NCBI GenBank assembly: GCA_943736015.1
Contig: OX031058.1
Span: forward strand, 3,239,001-3,303,000
Direction: 5' to 3'
Length of the DNA: 64,000 bases
Origin: Tridacna crocea
Taxonomy: Eukaryota; Mollusca; Bivalvia; Cardiida; Cardiidae
Shown: piece by piece, positions 37,201 through 45,990 of the stretch
How positions within the stretch are numbered: the first letter of the stretch is position 1
Layout: the number at the start of each line of letters is the position of its first letter
Program-made: the position numbers and the translations under genes
The notes under the pieces: generated by a model
What the model saw: the letters and a program-made list of their open reading frames with translations, nothing else
The model's database searches: none
Told to the model about the DNA's origin: nothing

Positions 37201-40109
37201 CAAAAGGTGAAATTGCTCGTGACGAGCAATTTCACCTTTTGTCACAATGTTTTCTATGCTATCAAAAGGTATCATATAACTATCATACACATAAGAAAAG
37301 GCTTCATCCTTTCTGTTATTTAGGGTCAATAAGAGATACCATAGAAATGCCTTATGGGGGTAAAAGGTCAAATAGTTGCTATTTGGCGTCTACACGTTTG
37401 TGGCCACTGACCTCCATCCCATTTCTCTAAAATGTAAACAGTAAAGGTATATAGCCGAACCTAGATTTGAATCAAAACTTCCTCCGCGTTCAAACTCTCT
37501 CAGCACTGATCGTTGTTTCGACGATGGCTATGTGGGAAAGCAGCCAGTGGTTTGGAAAGAATACTGTGCGGAGTACTGGTAACAGAAACTCCAAGAAAGC
37601 ATGGGTAAATGCACTGGCCATTGCGATATAACTAAAATAATGTGGAAAACTACGCAAAACAACATTCAATCGATTGATCAATTTGTCGATCCATCAATCG
37701 ATCAATGCTCAGTGTTCAATCGACTGAGATAACCGGACTTGCATATCTGAATATGCAGAAAGATTGATGTATACATATTGCACCTTAGTAAAATATGATT
37801 ATAGAAATTATTTTTTGATATAGAATCGGCTATTGTTTTTTATTGTATTGCGTTTGAGCTTAACGCCATTTAAACAGCTGAAGGTCATATCAAGGCGGCC
37901 AGTGCTGCTGTGCATCTGTTGTCTGTTTTCTACCACAAATACATAGAGGATATTTGGTTTTTTTTGTGAAAGATCGAAATTTATTTCATCGAGTGGACAC
38001 CATGGGTAATATTTTCACGAGTGGCGCAGCCACGAGTAAAAATATTACCGATGGTGTTCACGAGATGAAATAAATTTCAATCTTTCACCGAAATAAAAAA
38101 AACAAATATTCTATTTATTTTATGCTTTTAACCCTTTCTAGGAGGAGCTTTATCAAAATTCAGTACAGTTATTTTCCTTTATCCCCCGTGCCGTACCCCT
38201 CTCGCATAGCAACGTCACGTCAAGCGCGAGAAATCTAAGGTATATGACGTCATATTTCCCATCTGGTTGTTAGGCACGCGCAATTTACCTAGGCGACAAG
38301 AACGTGAAAATCGGTATTTTCTCTGGTTGTACCAGTGTAAGATTGAAAAATATTTTCACTGCTATTTCTCGATATCCTATCGGAAAGTATGAAATAATGA
38401 CATATCTTACTTTCCAAACCACTGAATACTTTTCGCACAAGCATCAGGGGTGAGAGGCAAAAGGTCGCCGGAAAAAATGTTTGTTTGCACCTGATGTCGA
38501 GCCTACCGTATATAGCTGCAATAATCATGAGTTTTTATAGGTCCAAGCCACACCGGTGGATGTACAAGCACCTGCAGTTAACGCATCGCATCAGAGTTGG
38601 CTTGATCCCGCAGTGTAGATTTATTTCACGGCTTACAGTGGTTTTGCACTATGACAGTAAATGATATATAAGGACTTGATTCTTTGTCTAAAATCATGAA
38701 TAAAAAAATGCTCAATGATGATGACGCATTTTTCCCAATTTGCCCGGTTTCGGGTCCGTTCCCAAAACTATATTTAAAATAAAAAAACGCTGTATTGACA
38801 CATTGTATAGCGAAATTTATGTTTTTCGAGTGGGGAAGTATGAACAAAACTCCTATATTCTCTTTAAACTATACAACTAAGCACCTTTGCGGCTCTCAGG
38901 ACTGTCAGTGCTTTGATACAAATTCAAAATAAAGCCTAAATAATGGGATTACTCTTTGTCAGGGTATAAAAGTTTTTGGGGATTGAGAATATGCTCGTCC
39001 TAATTTTCCAGCGTTTTTCCTTTTTATTCATTTAACGCTTGAGTGTCTTTCCCCCTCCACAATGTGGAAATATTTGCTCCAGAAAAGAAGGTTGGCAAGG
39101 TAGTTCCATAGTTGTGGAGTGTAGTTCTTATCTCTTTCCAAAACAAGTCCTGGTTTTTACTTGTCTGCAATACAAGTCTTTAGAAAACACTGTGGGAAAA
39201 GGAGAAATTGCTCGTAACGAGCCTATCGGAAAACTTTCTGCCATTCTCATCAAATTCAAAATTGTCATCTGTAAACACTTTGAGTTTGGGACAGTCTAAA
39301 ATTTGTTATTTGGGAAAAGATTAAAGTAGTCTAAAGAACGATATAGGAAAGGCGGTTGAGTGCGGCTCTATTACCTGTTTGCGGACATTGTAGATCAAGA
39401 TCAGTCTACATAGAACAATGCAATTTGGGTCTGTAATAGCAACGTAGTAGGCATATGAAGATTGGGGGGAGGGGGGGGGGGGGGAGCTAATTTCAAAATA
39501 CTGAGTTTTTCTGCGCAGTAGTTGCATTGCACTAAAAACTTATATTTTAGTAACTGTGATTTTCAAAATTATTGGGGGGGGGGGGGGGGAGGGGAGGAGC
39601 TGACCCCCACCCCCCCACCCCGTTTTTACGGGCCTGTGTATTCATCAACCGTTCTTAAGAAGATTCCTTGTCTTATCCTTCAACATTTTCTAACTGTGAA
39701 AGTAACAGAACTTCTGATTGGCTAAACCAGCTGGTTTAGCCAATATGTCTAACAATTTTCTTAAGAATGGTAGGTGAATACAGACCCTGACAGATCTTGG
39801 ATCTAGTCTGTCATTTTAGGAAATATCTTTTACCCAATAAACACCTTTAGATTTGGGATTTCACAATCAGTTTGAAAATTTAATTGCACTTATATAGTAA
39901 GACAAATATTAAGAAAATCAAGCGCTAACTTAAAGTTGTTTAAAGCTATTATATACCTTGTCAGTGTTCCCCAGGAGCCAGTGTGCCGGTAGCTGTGGAA
40001 TTTTGCGAAGTTTTTTACACATTTGATAATATTCCAGTAAAAAGGAACAAATCTTGTATGCCACCAACACAAATAATCCAACAGTTAATGCAGACAAAAC
40101 GGCCTCCAT
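19193..40109 (-). CDS. Cytochrome P450, CYP4 family (complete, 12 exons, 501 aa)
   Basis: A haem-thiolate monooxygenase anchored in the ER membrane; CYP4 enzymes usually omega-hydroxylate fatty acids and eicosanoids. Exons in order: 39957-40109, 33954-34152, 31698-31825, 30717-30847, 28911-28970, 27462-27594, 26740-26875, 25835-25958, 24310-24505, 22771-22847, 20035-20100, 19193-19295. They sum to 1506 nt and all phases join. Landmarks: N-terminal anchor (about 5-25) then a proline-containing hinge; [15 protein letters not shown] in exon 3; ALDVMLRC in exon 4; EVDTFTFE plus GHDTT (I helix, 314-318) split across exons 7 and 8; ExxR E370-R373 (KEVMR); PERF 424-427; haem motif PFSAGSRNCIG with ligand Cys448, where Ser445 replaces the usual Pro. 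Glu313 is where CYP4 enzymes carry the Glu that can bind haem covalently. The subfamily and substrate cannot be set. Introns total over 19 kb and hold most repeat families of the window plus a LINE fragment. Nothing is missing, so it looks functional. Confidence 0.95.
19671..19899. mobile_element. TTAA MITE in P450 intron 11
   Basis: TTAACCCATAACCACCC to GGTAAAGAATTAA; right arm eroded (CCCACATTATTTT). Confidence 0.82.
20035..20100 (-). CDS. P450 exon 11 (haem ligand Cys)
   Basis: A 66-nt exon encoding [18 protein letters not shown], with Cys448 as axial ligand. Acceptor ACTTTCAG, donor AG/GTATTT. Confidence 0.96.
20139..20632. repeat. ~490-bp GTACCGTCAGG dispersed element
   Basis: Best preserved copy of the 15813 family, including the CACGAAACATTTCTTTGCAGTA end. 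It lies directly upstream of P450 exon 11 in intron 10. Confidence 0.82.
20784..21012. mobile_element. TTAA MITE
   Basis: Perfect 34-bp arms around TGCTGGTTACCAGCA; both terminal TTAA present. Confidence 0.88.
21122..21195. repeat. AGATCAGACTGCAC hairpin family
   Basis: CAAGATCAGACTGCACGTTC pairs with TGCAGTCTGATCTTG, followed by CACTGTCCGCAAAAGGTC. Confidence 0.82.
22122..22590. mobile_element. GTGAAAATATTACCGATG palindromic element, intact copy
   Basis: Starts TAGAGGATATTTG, central palindrome of GAGTGGCGCAGCCACTC, then CCCTGTGGCGTACCCCTCC and the CTATTTCTCGATATCCTACC end. It lies 180 bp from P450 exon 10. Confidence 0.85.
22771..22847 (-). CDS. P450 exon 10 (PERF motif)
   Basis: A 77-nt exon: [14 protein letters not shown], then LPFSAGS. 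Acceptor CTCACAG, donor AG/GTGAGT, phase 2. Confidence 0.95.
23181..23439. mobile_element. GGAGTGCAACACGCGAAAAGG TIR element
   Basis: 259 bp bounded by GAGTGCAACACGCGAAAAGG and its complement. Two internal hairpins of GGATTAGCCTGCGCAGTCCG type. Confidence 0.87.
23990..24260. repeat. Diverged GTGACCTAC repeats
   Basis: Same family as 18540-19100: GACCTACTTTTAGCCTGACG and GTGACCTACCTTTTCAC blocks about 120-130 bp apart. Confidence 0.6.
24310..24505 (-). CDS. P450 exon 9 (K helix)
   Basis: Residues 355-420: [15 protein letters not shown] (ExxR), TTVPIIARK, then [16 protein letters not shown] and WKNPE. Acceptor GGTTTTAG, donor GAG/GTAAGA. Its first ~50 nt and acceptor belong to an 82-bp unit repeated upstream. 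Confidence 0.95.
24457..24690 (-). repeat. Three diverged ~82-bp tandem units spanning the 3' splice site of P450 exon 9
   Basis: The shared GTATTC landmark falls at 24481, 24563 and 24644, spacings of 82 and 81 bp. The unit nearest the exon supplies its acceptor and the codons up to VMR. The two intronic copies keep recognisable FEY and IKDVMR or INVVR codons, but have small deletions that shift the frame and lack the rest of the exon. Confidence 0.85.
24800..24945. repeat. Degenerate palindrome part of the GTACGGTCAGG family
   Basis: GACAGGGGACTTGAAAACTT and the complementary AAGTTTCCAAGTTC, with a fragment of another element (GGGGTACGCCACGGG) in the middle. Confidence 0.55.
25392..25472. 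mobile_element. CGTCGGTTT palindrome MITE
   Basis: 81 bp; three mismatches between arms. It lies in P450 intron 8, next to the LINE fragment. Confidence 0.82.
25541..25780 (+). mobile_element. LINE endonuclease fragment (antisense in P450 intron 8)
   Basis: An open stretch reads [14 protein letters not shown], then [20 protein letters not shown], the pattern of an apurinic-type endonuclease from L1/Tx1-like non-LTR retrotransposons. Only about 80 residues remain. The catalytic His end and the reverse transcriptase are absent, so it is a dead fragment. Confidence 0.75.
25835..25958 (-). CDS. P450 exon 8 (I helix)
   Basis: It encodes [18 protein letters not shown], the oxygen-activation threonine region, to RTTVE. 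Acceptor TTAAAAG, donor CT/GTAAGT, phase 2. Confidence 0.96.
26233..26576. mobile_element. CCAATCAGAAGTT family, double palindrome
   Basis: The GGCTAAACCA/TGGTTTAGCC palindrome occurs twice, with an internal GAACATTCTT arm between, as if one copy sits inside or beside another. Outer ends GGGTCTGTATATTCAC and GAATACAAACCC. Confidence 0.8.
26740..26875 (-). CDS. P450 exon 7 with non-canonical GC donor
   Basis: Residues 269-313: [29 protein letters not shown]. The exon must end GAA-G so that G+GA gives the Gly of GHDTT in exon 8. The following bases are GCGAGT, so the intron is GC-AG. Confidence 0.93.
26930..27365. repeat. Two fragments of a TTTAACGCCGTTTT dispersed repeat
   Basis: 26935-27050 and 27292-27360 contain ATTGGGATTTAACGCCACTT or GGTGTTTAACGCCGTTTTCA. 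Other copies: 30288-30480, 37505-37690, 46880-47000, 60755-60905. Confidence 0.65.
27462..27594 (-). CDS. P450 exon 6
   Basis: Residues 225-268: [28 protein letters not shown]. Acceptor CATCTCCAG, donor AAA/GTAAGC. The VHxFTxxVI block is characteristic of CYP4. Confidence 0.95.
27850..28010. repeat. Bivalve GACCTTGACC-type repeat
   Basis: GACCTTACCATGACCTTGAC and flanks, similar in style to 18540. 28010-28690 shows only an eroded MITE (28270-28530). Confidence 0.45.
28911..28970 (-). CDS. P450 exon 5
   Basis: A 60-nt exon encoding [19 protein letters not shown], aligned with the CYP4 YIxAIxELSxLV region. Acceptor TTACAG. The donor is placed at GT/GTACGT because this keeps phase with exon 6; an in-frame alternative at CTG/GTGTAC would break it. 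Confidence 0.88.
29123..29367. mobile_element. TCTACGTAGAGAAATGACC palindromic element
   Basis: Bounded by CCGGTGTAATGCAGAGAAAT and ATTTCTCTGCATTAGACCGG; four or five CTACGTAG turns inside. Confidence 0.83.
29659..29933. mobile_element. GTGACCTATCA TIR element (275 bp)
   Basis: Ends GTGACCTATCAG and TGATAGGTCAC, then ACGCAAAAAGGGAC and its complement; one internal hairpin near one end (CTGGTCACACTGCGC). It is the reverse-orientation relative of 60046-60311. Confidence 0.82.
30054..30286. mobile_element. TTAA-type MITE with decayed ends
   Basis: Terminal TTAA is lost on both sides (TTCACTCTTTACC and GGTAGAGTTG), but the palindrome is intact. Confidence 0.75.
30288..30480 (-). repeat. TTTAACGCCGTTTT dispersed repeat, reverse copy, with TCAA microsatellite end
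   Basis: ACGGCGTTAACACCATACAA followed by CAATCAATCAAACCATCAAT. It abuts the broken copy of P450 exon 4. Confidence 0.72.
30487..30650 (-). pseudogene. Partial tandem duplicate of P450 exon 4
   Basis: Nearly identical to 30658-30822 at an offset of 172-173 bp. Exon-like sequence covers 30545-30641, with the donor GTGAGT intact at 30544. Two defects are visible: the codon before the last split codon is TAA (30547-30549) where the working exon has GAA, and the first dozen or so codons with the real acceptor are absent. An internal TTTTACAG, shared with the working exon, could act as a cryptic acceptor. Confidence 0.88.
30717..30847 (-). CDS. P450 exon 4 (with a broken tandem duplicate beside it)
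   Basis: Acceptor AATATCACAG, donor CA/GTGAGT. It encodes residues 161-203, including [20 protein letters not shown], equivalent to the conserved CYP4 TLDxxxKCxFS stretch. It fills the gap between exons 3 and 5 exactly in length and phase. A damaged copy of its 3' part lies 172-173 bp further along the transcript. Confidence 0.93.
30970..31109. mobile_element. 140-bp palindrome (CAAGTGATTTCGTATTGG arms)
   Basis: Outer arms AATCAAGTGATTTCGTATTG and complement; inner CGAGGTCAGCCGT/ACGGCTGACCGAGG. It lies 120 bp upstream of P450 exon 4. Confidence 0.82.
31202..31345. repeat. Half copy of the CCAATCAGAAGTT family
   Basis: It starts GGCCCGTATTCACCCACC and stops just after the palindrome. Confidence 0.7.
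31698..31825 (-). CDS. P450 exon 3 (C helix)
   Basis: It encodes [18 protein letters not shown] and [12 protein letters not shown]; the C-helix WxxxR pair is W129 and R133. Acceptor TTGTAG, donor CTG/GTAAGA. Confidence 0.96.
31880..32040. mobile_element. CCAATCAGAAGT family copy
   Basis: The palindrome has GACTTCTGATTGG in one arm and CCAATCAGAAGTC in the other, a matched G/C change relative to the AACTTCTG copies. It starts 55 bp upstream of P450 exon 3. Confidence 0.78.
32823..33052. mobile_element. TTAA MITE, CACTG/CAGTG arms
   Basis: Both TTAA ends intact; the arms carry the paired change described in the findings. Confidence 0.87.
33233..33735. repeat. ~500-bp GTACGGTCAGG family, reverse orientation
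   Basis: CATCCAAAATGGCGGCATCG corresponds to CGCCGCCATTTTGGATG in the 15813 copy. The palindrome part is 33590-33720. Confidence 0.8.
33954..34152 (-). CDS. P450 exon 2
   Basis: Acceptor TTTCTTTCAG; residues 52-117 plus 1 nt. It contains [20 protein letters not shown] and [17 protein letters not shown] (A helix to B region). Intron 1 before it is 5.8 kb. Confidence 0.95.
34236..34451. mobile_element. CCAATCAGAAGTT family, full copy
   Basis: GGGCCCGTATTTATC to GGTTGGTGAATATGGAC, with both TTAAGAATG arms. It begins 84 bp upstream of P450 exon 2. Confidence 0.82.
34657..35008. repeat. ~350-bp dispersed repeat (ATTGCACGAGGTAGCG)
   Basis: Shares GAATTGCACGAGGTAGCGTT, GTTGTCGCGTAGGAAAGTGG and CCATCTAGCAGGAGATAA with 49368-49703 and 58498-58858 (same strand) and 48335-48672 (reverse). 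Confidence 0.82.
35263..35496. mobile_element. TTAA MITE, CTTTG/CAAAG arms
   Basis: Terminal TTAACCCTTTACCACAC and GGTAAAGGGTTAA. Arms AACTTTGTGAG and CCCACAAAGTT. Confidence 0.86.
35888..36290. repeat. ~400-bp dispersed repeat, copy 1
   Basis: Contains GCTATGTAGCCTCTTAAGG, TTTTCGACTACTGGGGTTTA and GGTTTTGGGGGTATAAGGAT. The reverse-orientation copy is 46310-46706. Confidence 0.78.
36398..36952. repeat. Two AGATCAGACTGCAC hairpins flanking a TTAA MITE
   Basis: Hairpins at 36398-36455 and 36879-36952, each ending near a GACAGT or TGTCCGCAAAAGG block. A MITE with a deleted palindrome centre lies between (36545-36752). Confidence 0.75.
37128..37372. mobile_element. TTAA MITE, GCTCGTGACGAGC subfamily
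   Basis: TTAAACCCTTTACTCC to GGGGGTAAAAGGTCAA; palindrome complete. Confidence 0.8.
37505..37690 (-). repeat. TTTAACGCC repeat, reverse copy
   Basis: CGTTGTTTCGACGATGGCTA and AACTCCAAGAAAGCATGG match 30288-30480. It ends in a TCGATCAATC stretch. Confidence 0.65.
37942..38396. mobile_element. GTGAAAATATTACCGATG element
   Basis: GAGGATATTTGG to GATATCCTATCGGAAAG; same orientation as 22122-22590, central palindrome slightly eroded. Confidence 0.82.
39125..39325. mobile_element. TTAA MITE with lost right palindrome arm
   Basis: It keeps GAAAACACTGTGGGAAAAGG and GCTCGTAACGAGC, then jumps to the 3' flank. Confidence 0.7.
39465..39625. repeat. Poly(G)/poly(C) runs
   Basis: Three G-rich runs (39466-39484, 39574-39597) and a C run (39604-39620). 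G runs of this length can form quadruplexes and are often assembly-sensitive. Confidence 0.85.
39625..39785. mobile_element. CCAATCAGAAGTT family, deleted copy
   Basis: The right palindrome arm stops at TAGCCAAT and rejoins at the outer arm. Confidence 0.7.
39957..40109 (-). CDS. P450 exon 1 (membrane anchor)
   Basis: It encodes 51 residues: [19 protein letters not shown] anchor, then [17 protein letters not shown], the typical CYP4 hinge. The start is the only ATG giving a proper anchor. Donor AAG/GTATAT, phase 0. Confidence 0.92.
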
Positions 40110-40410
40110 ATTTGCATCCCAGAGTTCAAATAAGCGGCCGATATCTACCTAATGAAGTGTATACATGCAGACTGCGCTAGATAAAAATCGGAGCTTAAAA
40201 GAGAATTTGTGTAATTCCTTTCTCAAAGGATTCTCTTTTTTGAAGTCTACCTAGCTGAGTGATTGCTCAAGTCCTTTATACAAACTAATTTTATCAAAAT
40301 AATAAATAATAGAAATAAAAAGAAACGTTATTGGCTATTAAGTTTGTCCCAAGTTTTCTACAAACACCTGCCAATTTTATCGTTCTCACTCGATAAACCT
40401 TTCACTCTCA

Positions 40411-40638
40411 GTTAGCCCTTTACAGACGACAAAATTTAGCCTTGTCCAAATTGAAAGCATTTGCAGACGACAAATTTAGTGTGGCTTAAATGGTATAATT
40501 TTTCTTTGATAGAGTAGAAAACATTGTGGGAAAAGAAGAAAATGCTGGTGACCAGCATTTTCTTCTTTTCCCACAATGTTTTCAAAAAGCTTCTTTTCCA
40601 GAAGCCTCAAAAGTCGACATTGTTTCGTAAAGGGTTAA
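40411..40638. mobile_element. TTAA MITE with AAGAAGAAAA/TTTTCTTCTT arms
   Basis: Both arms carry the same G-to-A (C-to-T) change relative to the family; right end CGTAAAGGGTTAA. Confidence 0.85.
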
Positions 40639-41344
40639 TGTTATTGTTTGCGTTTAGGATGACATGTTTTAAAAAACATGCACCGTGACCAGATAATTTA
40701 TAAGCCCCAGTCGTTCATGTTTATTATTATTATCCTGCCACGGTTTTTGTTTTTTAACATGTATTCGAGGAAATACATGAACTAACTGTTGATGACAGGT
40801 TTATCTGGTTAGAGTTATGCAGTGTGACCACTTAAACACTCGAGCAGAACGCATGACACTTTTTTATGCAGCGATTGCATATATATCGGCGTATCAAAGT
40901 AGGCCTGTATGGCTGACCTCCTTTACAAAAATATTGCTAAAATCCCGTTGCTTTTTATGTAATATTATAAGCTAACACTAGATCTAATAATCTGTACTAA
41001 AACGAAAAAGTATACAACATTTCAATGCACAACTATTTGTTTTTAGAAGTCTAATAGTCTGTTTTCTATAGAGGCCTTTTCGGGCCACTTTTTTGTCTCT
41101 TTTTAGATTTTGCCAAAACTAAGTATATACTGGCTGTGCCTTTCGCAAAATTTGTCACAAAATTCTATGTCATTTTATTGAAAAATTGATGAGATGCTGA
41201 TTTATTTGCTGTATGTTTTTAAAAGCGCAGAGAATTGCATTACCTATGCTCGTTGACGCAAGACTGCTACTGTACACGAGCGTTTTCTGACGGACATACC
41301 AGCTCAACAGTTGGATGGGGAAAAACGAAATACTGTTTAATTTT

Positions 41345-41850
41345 ATTGTCAAGGAATTTCTCGTGCTCTGATTTGATAATATCCCCCGGACATATATATT
41401 ATGTACACTGGTAAAACCATGGTAAAAGAAGTATCCGTTTCGGGAGCCCCGTATATACATAACTACATGCACTGTCAATACAATATAATGGCGGCGTCGC
41501 CATCAAGATTATGCCCCAAACTCACGTTTTAGCACGTATTACCAAGGTTTCAGTGACGTCAGTTCCAAGTGACGCCAGTTTTCATTTTATTTGTGCCCTC
41601 ATAAGGAAAAGTCAACTTCGTCAGGGTACTCAATGTTGAAACTAAAAAACATATAAAATTCGCTTCACAAACGTTGGAATGTTAAAACTTTGTAGTATCA
41701 TAAATTCATTGTACGGTCAGGTGGCAGGGGACTTGGAAACTTGTTCACTGTTGAGATGAATCATGTCTCGGCGAGGTGGGGGACATGATTCACCACAGCC
41801 GTGAACAATTTTCCAAGTCTCTGCTACCTGACCATTCAACTTATAATGTT
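41345..41850. repeat. ~500-bp GTACGGTCAGG family, reverse orientation
   Basis: AATGGCGGCGTCGCCATCAA, GTGACGTCAGTT and the palindrome at 41710-41840. Confidence 0.8.
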
Positions 41851-42359
41851 ACAGTAAATCTATGGAAAAAAAAAACAAATAGAAATAACTGCCAGATTTT
41901 CATCGATATCCTCTTGGGATAGGATAGGACCTTGGCCCGAGTAGTGAAGAAAAAAATAGAAAGTAGAAAAGTGTAATAAAAACTGTATCTCTAAAGCCAA
42001 CACATGTCAGATCATTTTTATCACATGACGATATTTCAAAAAAATTAGCTTAGAAGATGCAAAACTATCTTTGTACAGATAAATTCACCCGCTATTATCT
42101 TTAAAACTCATTCATTTCTATGAAATGTGTACAAAATGATGTCAAAAGTGACGTCAATTAATTGTGATATCAGACATGTACACATTGGTTCGATAACCCG
42201 CAAAAAGGCCCACAGAGCAAACATTCCACATTTTTAACCTATCGTAAATTACTCATCAGTCTCTTCTTGCAGCAAGAAGTGGGCATAAGTCAGCTTATAC
42301 AGCTTTGCTGCAATAAAATGGCTTCAATAGAATTCATTAGTCTATTACAAATGAAGTTT

Positions 42360-43170
42360 TTAGCTCACCTGAGCACAAAGTGCTCAAGGTCAGCTTCGAT
42401 GATCGTGCTGTGTCCGGCGTCCGTCGTGCGTCGTCCATCGTCAAATTTTACCTTGTGTACGCTCCAGATGTCACATTTTTCGTCCGATACTCGTGAAACT
42501 TGGTGGAAAAGTTTACCTCGATGGTATCTCTGACGAGTTTGACGGGTTATGCCGGGTTAAAAACTAGGTCACTAGGTGAAATCTTTGGAAAAACTTGTGT
42601 TCGTCTTTGAAACCACATTTTCTATTCAAAACTCTTAAAAGTTGGTTAAAATATGTTTTCTGGTAATACCTTAGACAAGTCCGAAAACGAGTTATGTCAG
42701 GTCAAAAACTGTGTAACTAGGTCAAATCTTAGAAAAACCTATCTGCGCTCTAGAGGACACATGTCCAGTCCAAACATCTTTGAAACTAGTCAAAATGTTT
42801 GTCTTGTTAGTACCTTGCACGTCTTTGAAAACTAGTCATGGCAGGTAAAAAACCAGGTCAGTAGGTCAAATCTTAGAAAAAAACCTGTGTATGCTCCAGA
42901 AGCCATATTTTTTGCTGTCCAAATCTCTTGAAAGTTAGTCAGAATGTTTGTCCTAAGAATATCTTAGATGAGTTCAAAAAGGGTCATATTTAGTCAAAAC
43001 TAGGTCAGTAGGTCAAATCTTCGAAAAACCTTGTGTACTTTGTAGAGGCCACATTTTTAGTGCAATACTGTTTGTCTTACTGATTTTTGAACAGTTTGCA
43101 TATGGGTCATGTCGAATCAAACACTAGATCACTAGATCAAATCTTAAAAAAAAAAACCCTTGTGTACGCT
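42360..43170. repeat. Tandem-like diverged ~115-150-bp repeats (CTTGTGTACGCTC)
   Basis: About six units share AGGTCAAATCTTAGAAAAAC, CTTGTGTACGCTCTAGA, GCCACATTTTT and AAATGTTTGTC. The array begins GCTCACCTGAGCACAAAGTG. This style is abundant in bivalve genomes. Confidence 0.82.
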
Positions 43171-43246
43171 CTAGATTCCTCATTTTCAGTCAAATATTCA
43201 TGAAAATCTTGTAGAATGTTTTTCATAATATTTCCAAGGATATGCA

Positions 43247-43612
43247 CTCGCAAGATCTTTATTTCATGTTTTCCGCTAGGATATCGAAAAAATAGTGGCG
43301 AAAATATTTTTCGATATTCCATAGACTGTACGATCAGTGAAAAAAGAGATTTTTATATTCTAGTTACCAAGGTAACATGCACGTGACTTCACAACCAGAT
43401 GCAAAAAAGACTTCATTTACCTTTCATTTCTCGCGCTTGACGTAATATTGTAATGCGTTGCTATGCGGAGGGGGTACACCACGGGGAATAACTAAACAAA
43501 AAAAGATTCCTACTGGATTTTGATAAAGCTCCTCCAAGAAAGGGTTAAAAGCATGAAATAAATAGGATACACGTGGTTTTTTTTCGGTCAAAAATCAAAT
43601 ATCCTCTATCTA
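43247..43612. mobile_element. GTGAAAATATTACC family, reverse, lacking the central palindrome
   Basis: It starts in GCTAGGATATCGAAAAA and ends TCAAATATCCTCTA; CATTTCTCGCGCTTGACGTA is clear. Confidence 0.75.
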
Positions 43613-43859
43613 TTACAACTAAAGAAGAGCTGGTAACATTTACGTGCGGACTGCCGTTTTTCTTTTTGTCCTAAAGAACTGCTACGTTTTTCTTTAGATG
43701 TAGAAAATCTCGTCAGATACTGGTCTCTGATTAGACTAAAAATAACGACGGTCACTTATCTTGATTTCATTTGCTGTGTGTGTGTTTTTTTTTCCCGCTG
43801 TCTTTATGTATGCAGATTGAGTATTATATCATAATTAAGAACTTGAGGGCCTATATGTT

Positions 43860-44059
43860 TTAATTCATTACCAAACGACAATATTTTAGGCTTGTCCGAA
43901 TTGAAAGTATTTGCAGAAGACATTTTCAGTGTGGCTGAAAATTTGATTTTTTTTTTAAGAGTAGAAAACATTGTTGTGGGAAAAGGAGAAAATGCTGGTT
44001 GCCAATATTTTCTAAAGCCTTATTTCTCGGGGTCGTCCAAAGTAGTGGTAATGGGTTAA
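43860..44059. mobile_element. TTAA MITE with damaged palindrome
   Basis: TTAATTCATTACCAAACGAC to GGTAATGGGTTAA; the right arm is reduced. Confidence 0.78.
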
Positions 44060-44468
44060 ATCATCATCAGTGTGATCAAAAGAAAACATTTTAATGATAC
44101 TCAACTTCACGTTCTGTGAAATTATTTGTGCGGGAATTTAGACGGATAATAGGATATCGTTATACGTTATACTAGGTCAATGTCAGGTCAGCAAAGATCG
44201 CGTCCTACCGAAAAAAAATATATTTTTGATGTCAACCACAGGCCATCGCTTGTACGCATACATTGTATCAGCTGTCTATTTTTGAAATGAATAACCTCTG
44301 TGCTTTTATGACTGAACTTTCCTCCCCCTTCTCTGAGCCTCTCCCTCACCCCTCTCCGAGCCTCTCCCTCCAACAAGGTACAAATTTCGGTACTGTTACT
44401 TTCTGAAATCGGAATGTTTCTTTAGCACGGAGTCTTTGTCAGCATGGTAGTCACATGTACTTGTGCTT

Positions 44469-44940
44469 ATATAGGATATAGAGGATTTTTTTTTTTTTCG
44501 GTGAAAGATCGAAATTTGTTTCATCGAGAAAACATCATCAGTAATATTTTCATGAATGGCACAGCCACGAGATAAAATATGATAGATAGTGTTCATGAGA
44601 TGAAATAAATTAGGATCTTTCATAAAAAAAAAATAGAAAAAAATATATATTCTATTTATTTCATGCTTTTAATCCTGTCTGGGAGGAACTTTATCAAAAT
44701 CCAGTACAGTTCTTTTCAGTTATTCCCCGTAGCGTAGCCCCTCCGCATAGCAACACATTACAATATTACATCAAGCGCGAGAAATGTTAAGGAAAATGAC
44801 GTCATATTTCCATCTGGCTGTGAGTCATATTACCTAGGTAACTAGAATATAGAAATCGGTATTTTCACTGCTTGTACCTATAGAATATGGAAAAAAAATA
44901 TTTACCGTTACTTCTCGATAACCTACCGGGAAGCATGACC
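44469..44940. mobile_element. GTGAAAATATTACC family, full but eroded copy
   Basis: TAGAGGATTTTTTT to TTCTCGATAACCTACCGGGA. Confidence 0.78.
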
Positions 44941-45324
44941 CTTATCCTGATAAATAACTAAAATAAAATGTTTAATTCGATAGCAATGACCCAAATAACA
45001 AGGACTCAATGTTCATTGTTGTGTAAAACAAAGTCGAATCATTATCCACGGAAAATAATGACGAGTCCTTGTTATAGGTGTTATTGTAAGTAAAATCAAA
45101 GCGTTGAGAACGCTGAGGTGGTATTTGTCAAGGAGGCAGTCCGGATTAGCGTCCCTTTACATTTGGATGCATGATGGATACAGAGAGAAATCATATGAAT
45201 AATCAAATGAAATTATAAAATTAAGTTTGTACCTAAAAACTATGATTTTGAAATATCTTTGGCGCTTAACACTTAATTCCCAACATTTCAATCAATTATT
45301 TCGGTCTATCAGTATTCATGACCA

Positions 45325-45660
45325 ATCAAATGGAGTAACGCGCAATTATGGGATGAACAAGCCATGGGACGAGCTAGTTTTGGGAAGGAAAAAGCCCAGG
45401 ACCAAGCGATCGGTAGGCAACTTTTGTATCATTGCGCAAATAGAAGGCTATGAGCAAGTAAAGCTATTTTCAATAAAAAAAAAAACAATTAGTATTTCCG
45501 CAATCAATGGCCTCGCCAAGTGTATTTTAACATGTCAATTACATATCTGAGTGCTACCGAAAAAATCAATTGCTTGCGAAAAAAATGAGTTTAACTAGGT
45601 TTATTTTCTTCGGCTTTGCACAATATACGATACATGGTCTCCAAAATTCAATATAACAAA
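45325..45660. repeat. ~335-bp dispersed repeat with an empty TTAA site
   Basis: Reverse-orientation copy of 7437-7830. It has TTAA at 45591-45594, exactly where a MITE is inserted in the 57.7-kb copy. Confidence 0.78.
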
Positions 45661-45664
45661 AATG

Positions 45665-45990
45665 GGAGAAACTTTTACTCAATAAAACGCTGTCTGGTGT
45701 GATTCATTTAGCTATGATAGGCTAACACGTAACCTATGCACCGACCATTTATTGAAACAGCCCCCACAGGCATGTGTAAAGGGATATAGCTTCGGAATTT
45801 TTCAATGGCTTTTTCCAAGGTAGTGGGGACGGGCAATGCGTCGTAGCAGACAGGTCGAATCTTCGAAGAATATGACATGCACAGACAACGATGTCTTCTC
45901 CTCGATCCCTCCACAGGATATATTTTGCAAAGTGTTAATCAAGATCATCCTCCTAGCGTATAATTCTATAAGCAATCTGATCTTGATCTA
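45665..45990. repeat. Rearranged fragments of two dispersed families
   Basis: 45840-45885 (CAGGTCGAATCTTCGAAGAATATGACATG) matches the 48335 family in part; 45945-45990 is a decayed TGATCTTGATCTAC hairpin arm. Confidence 0.45.
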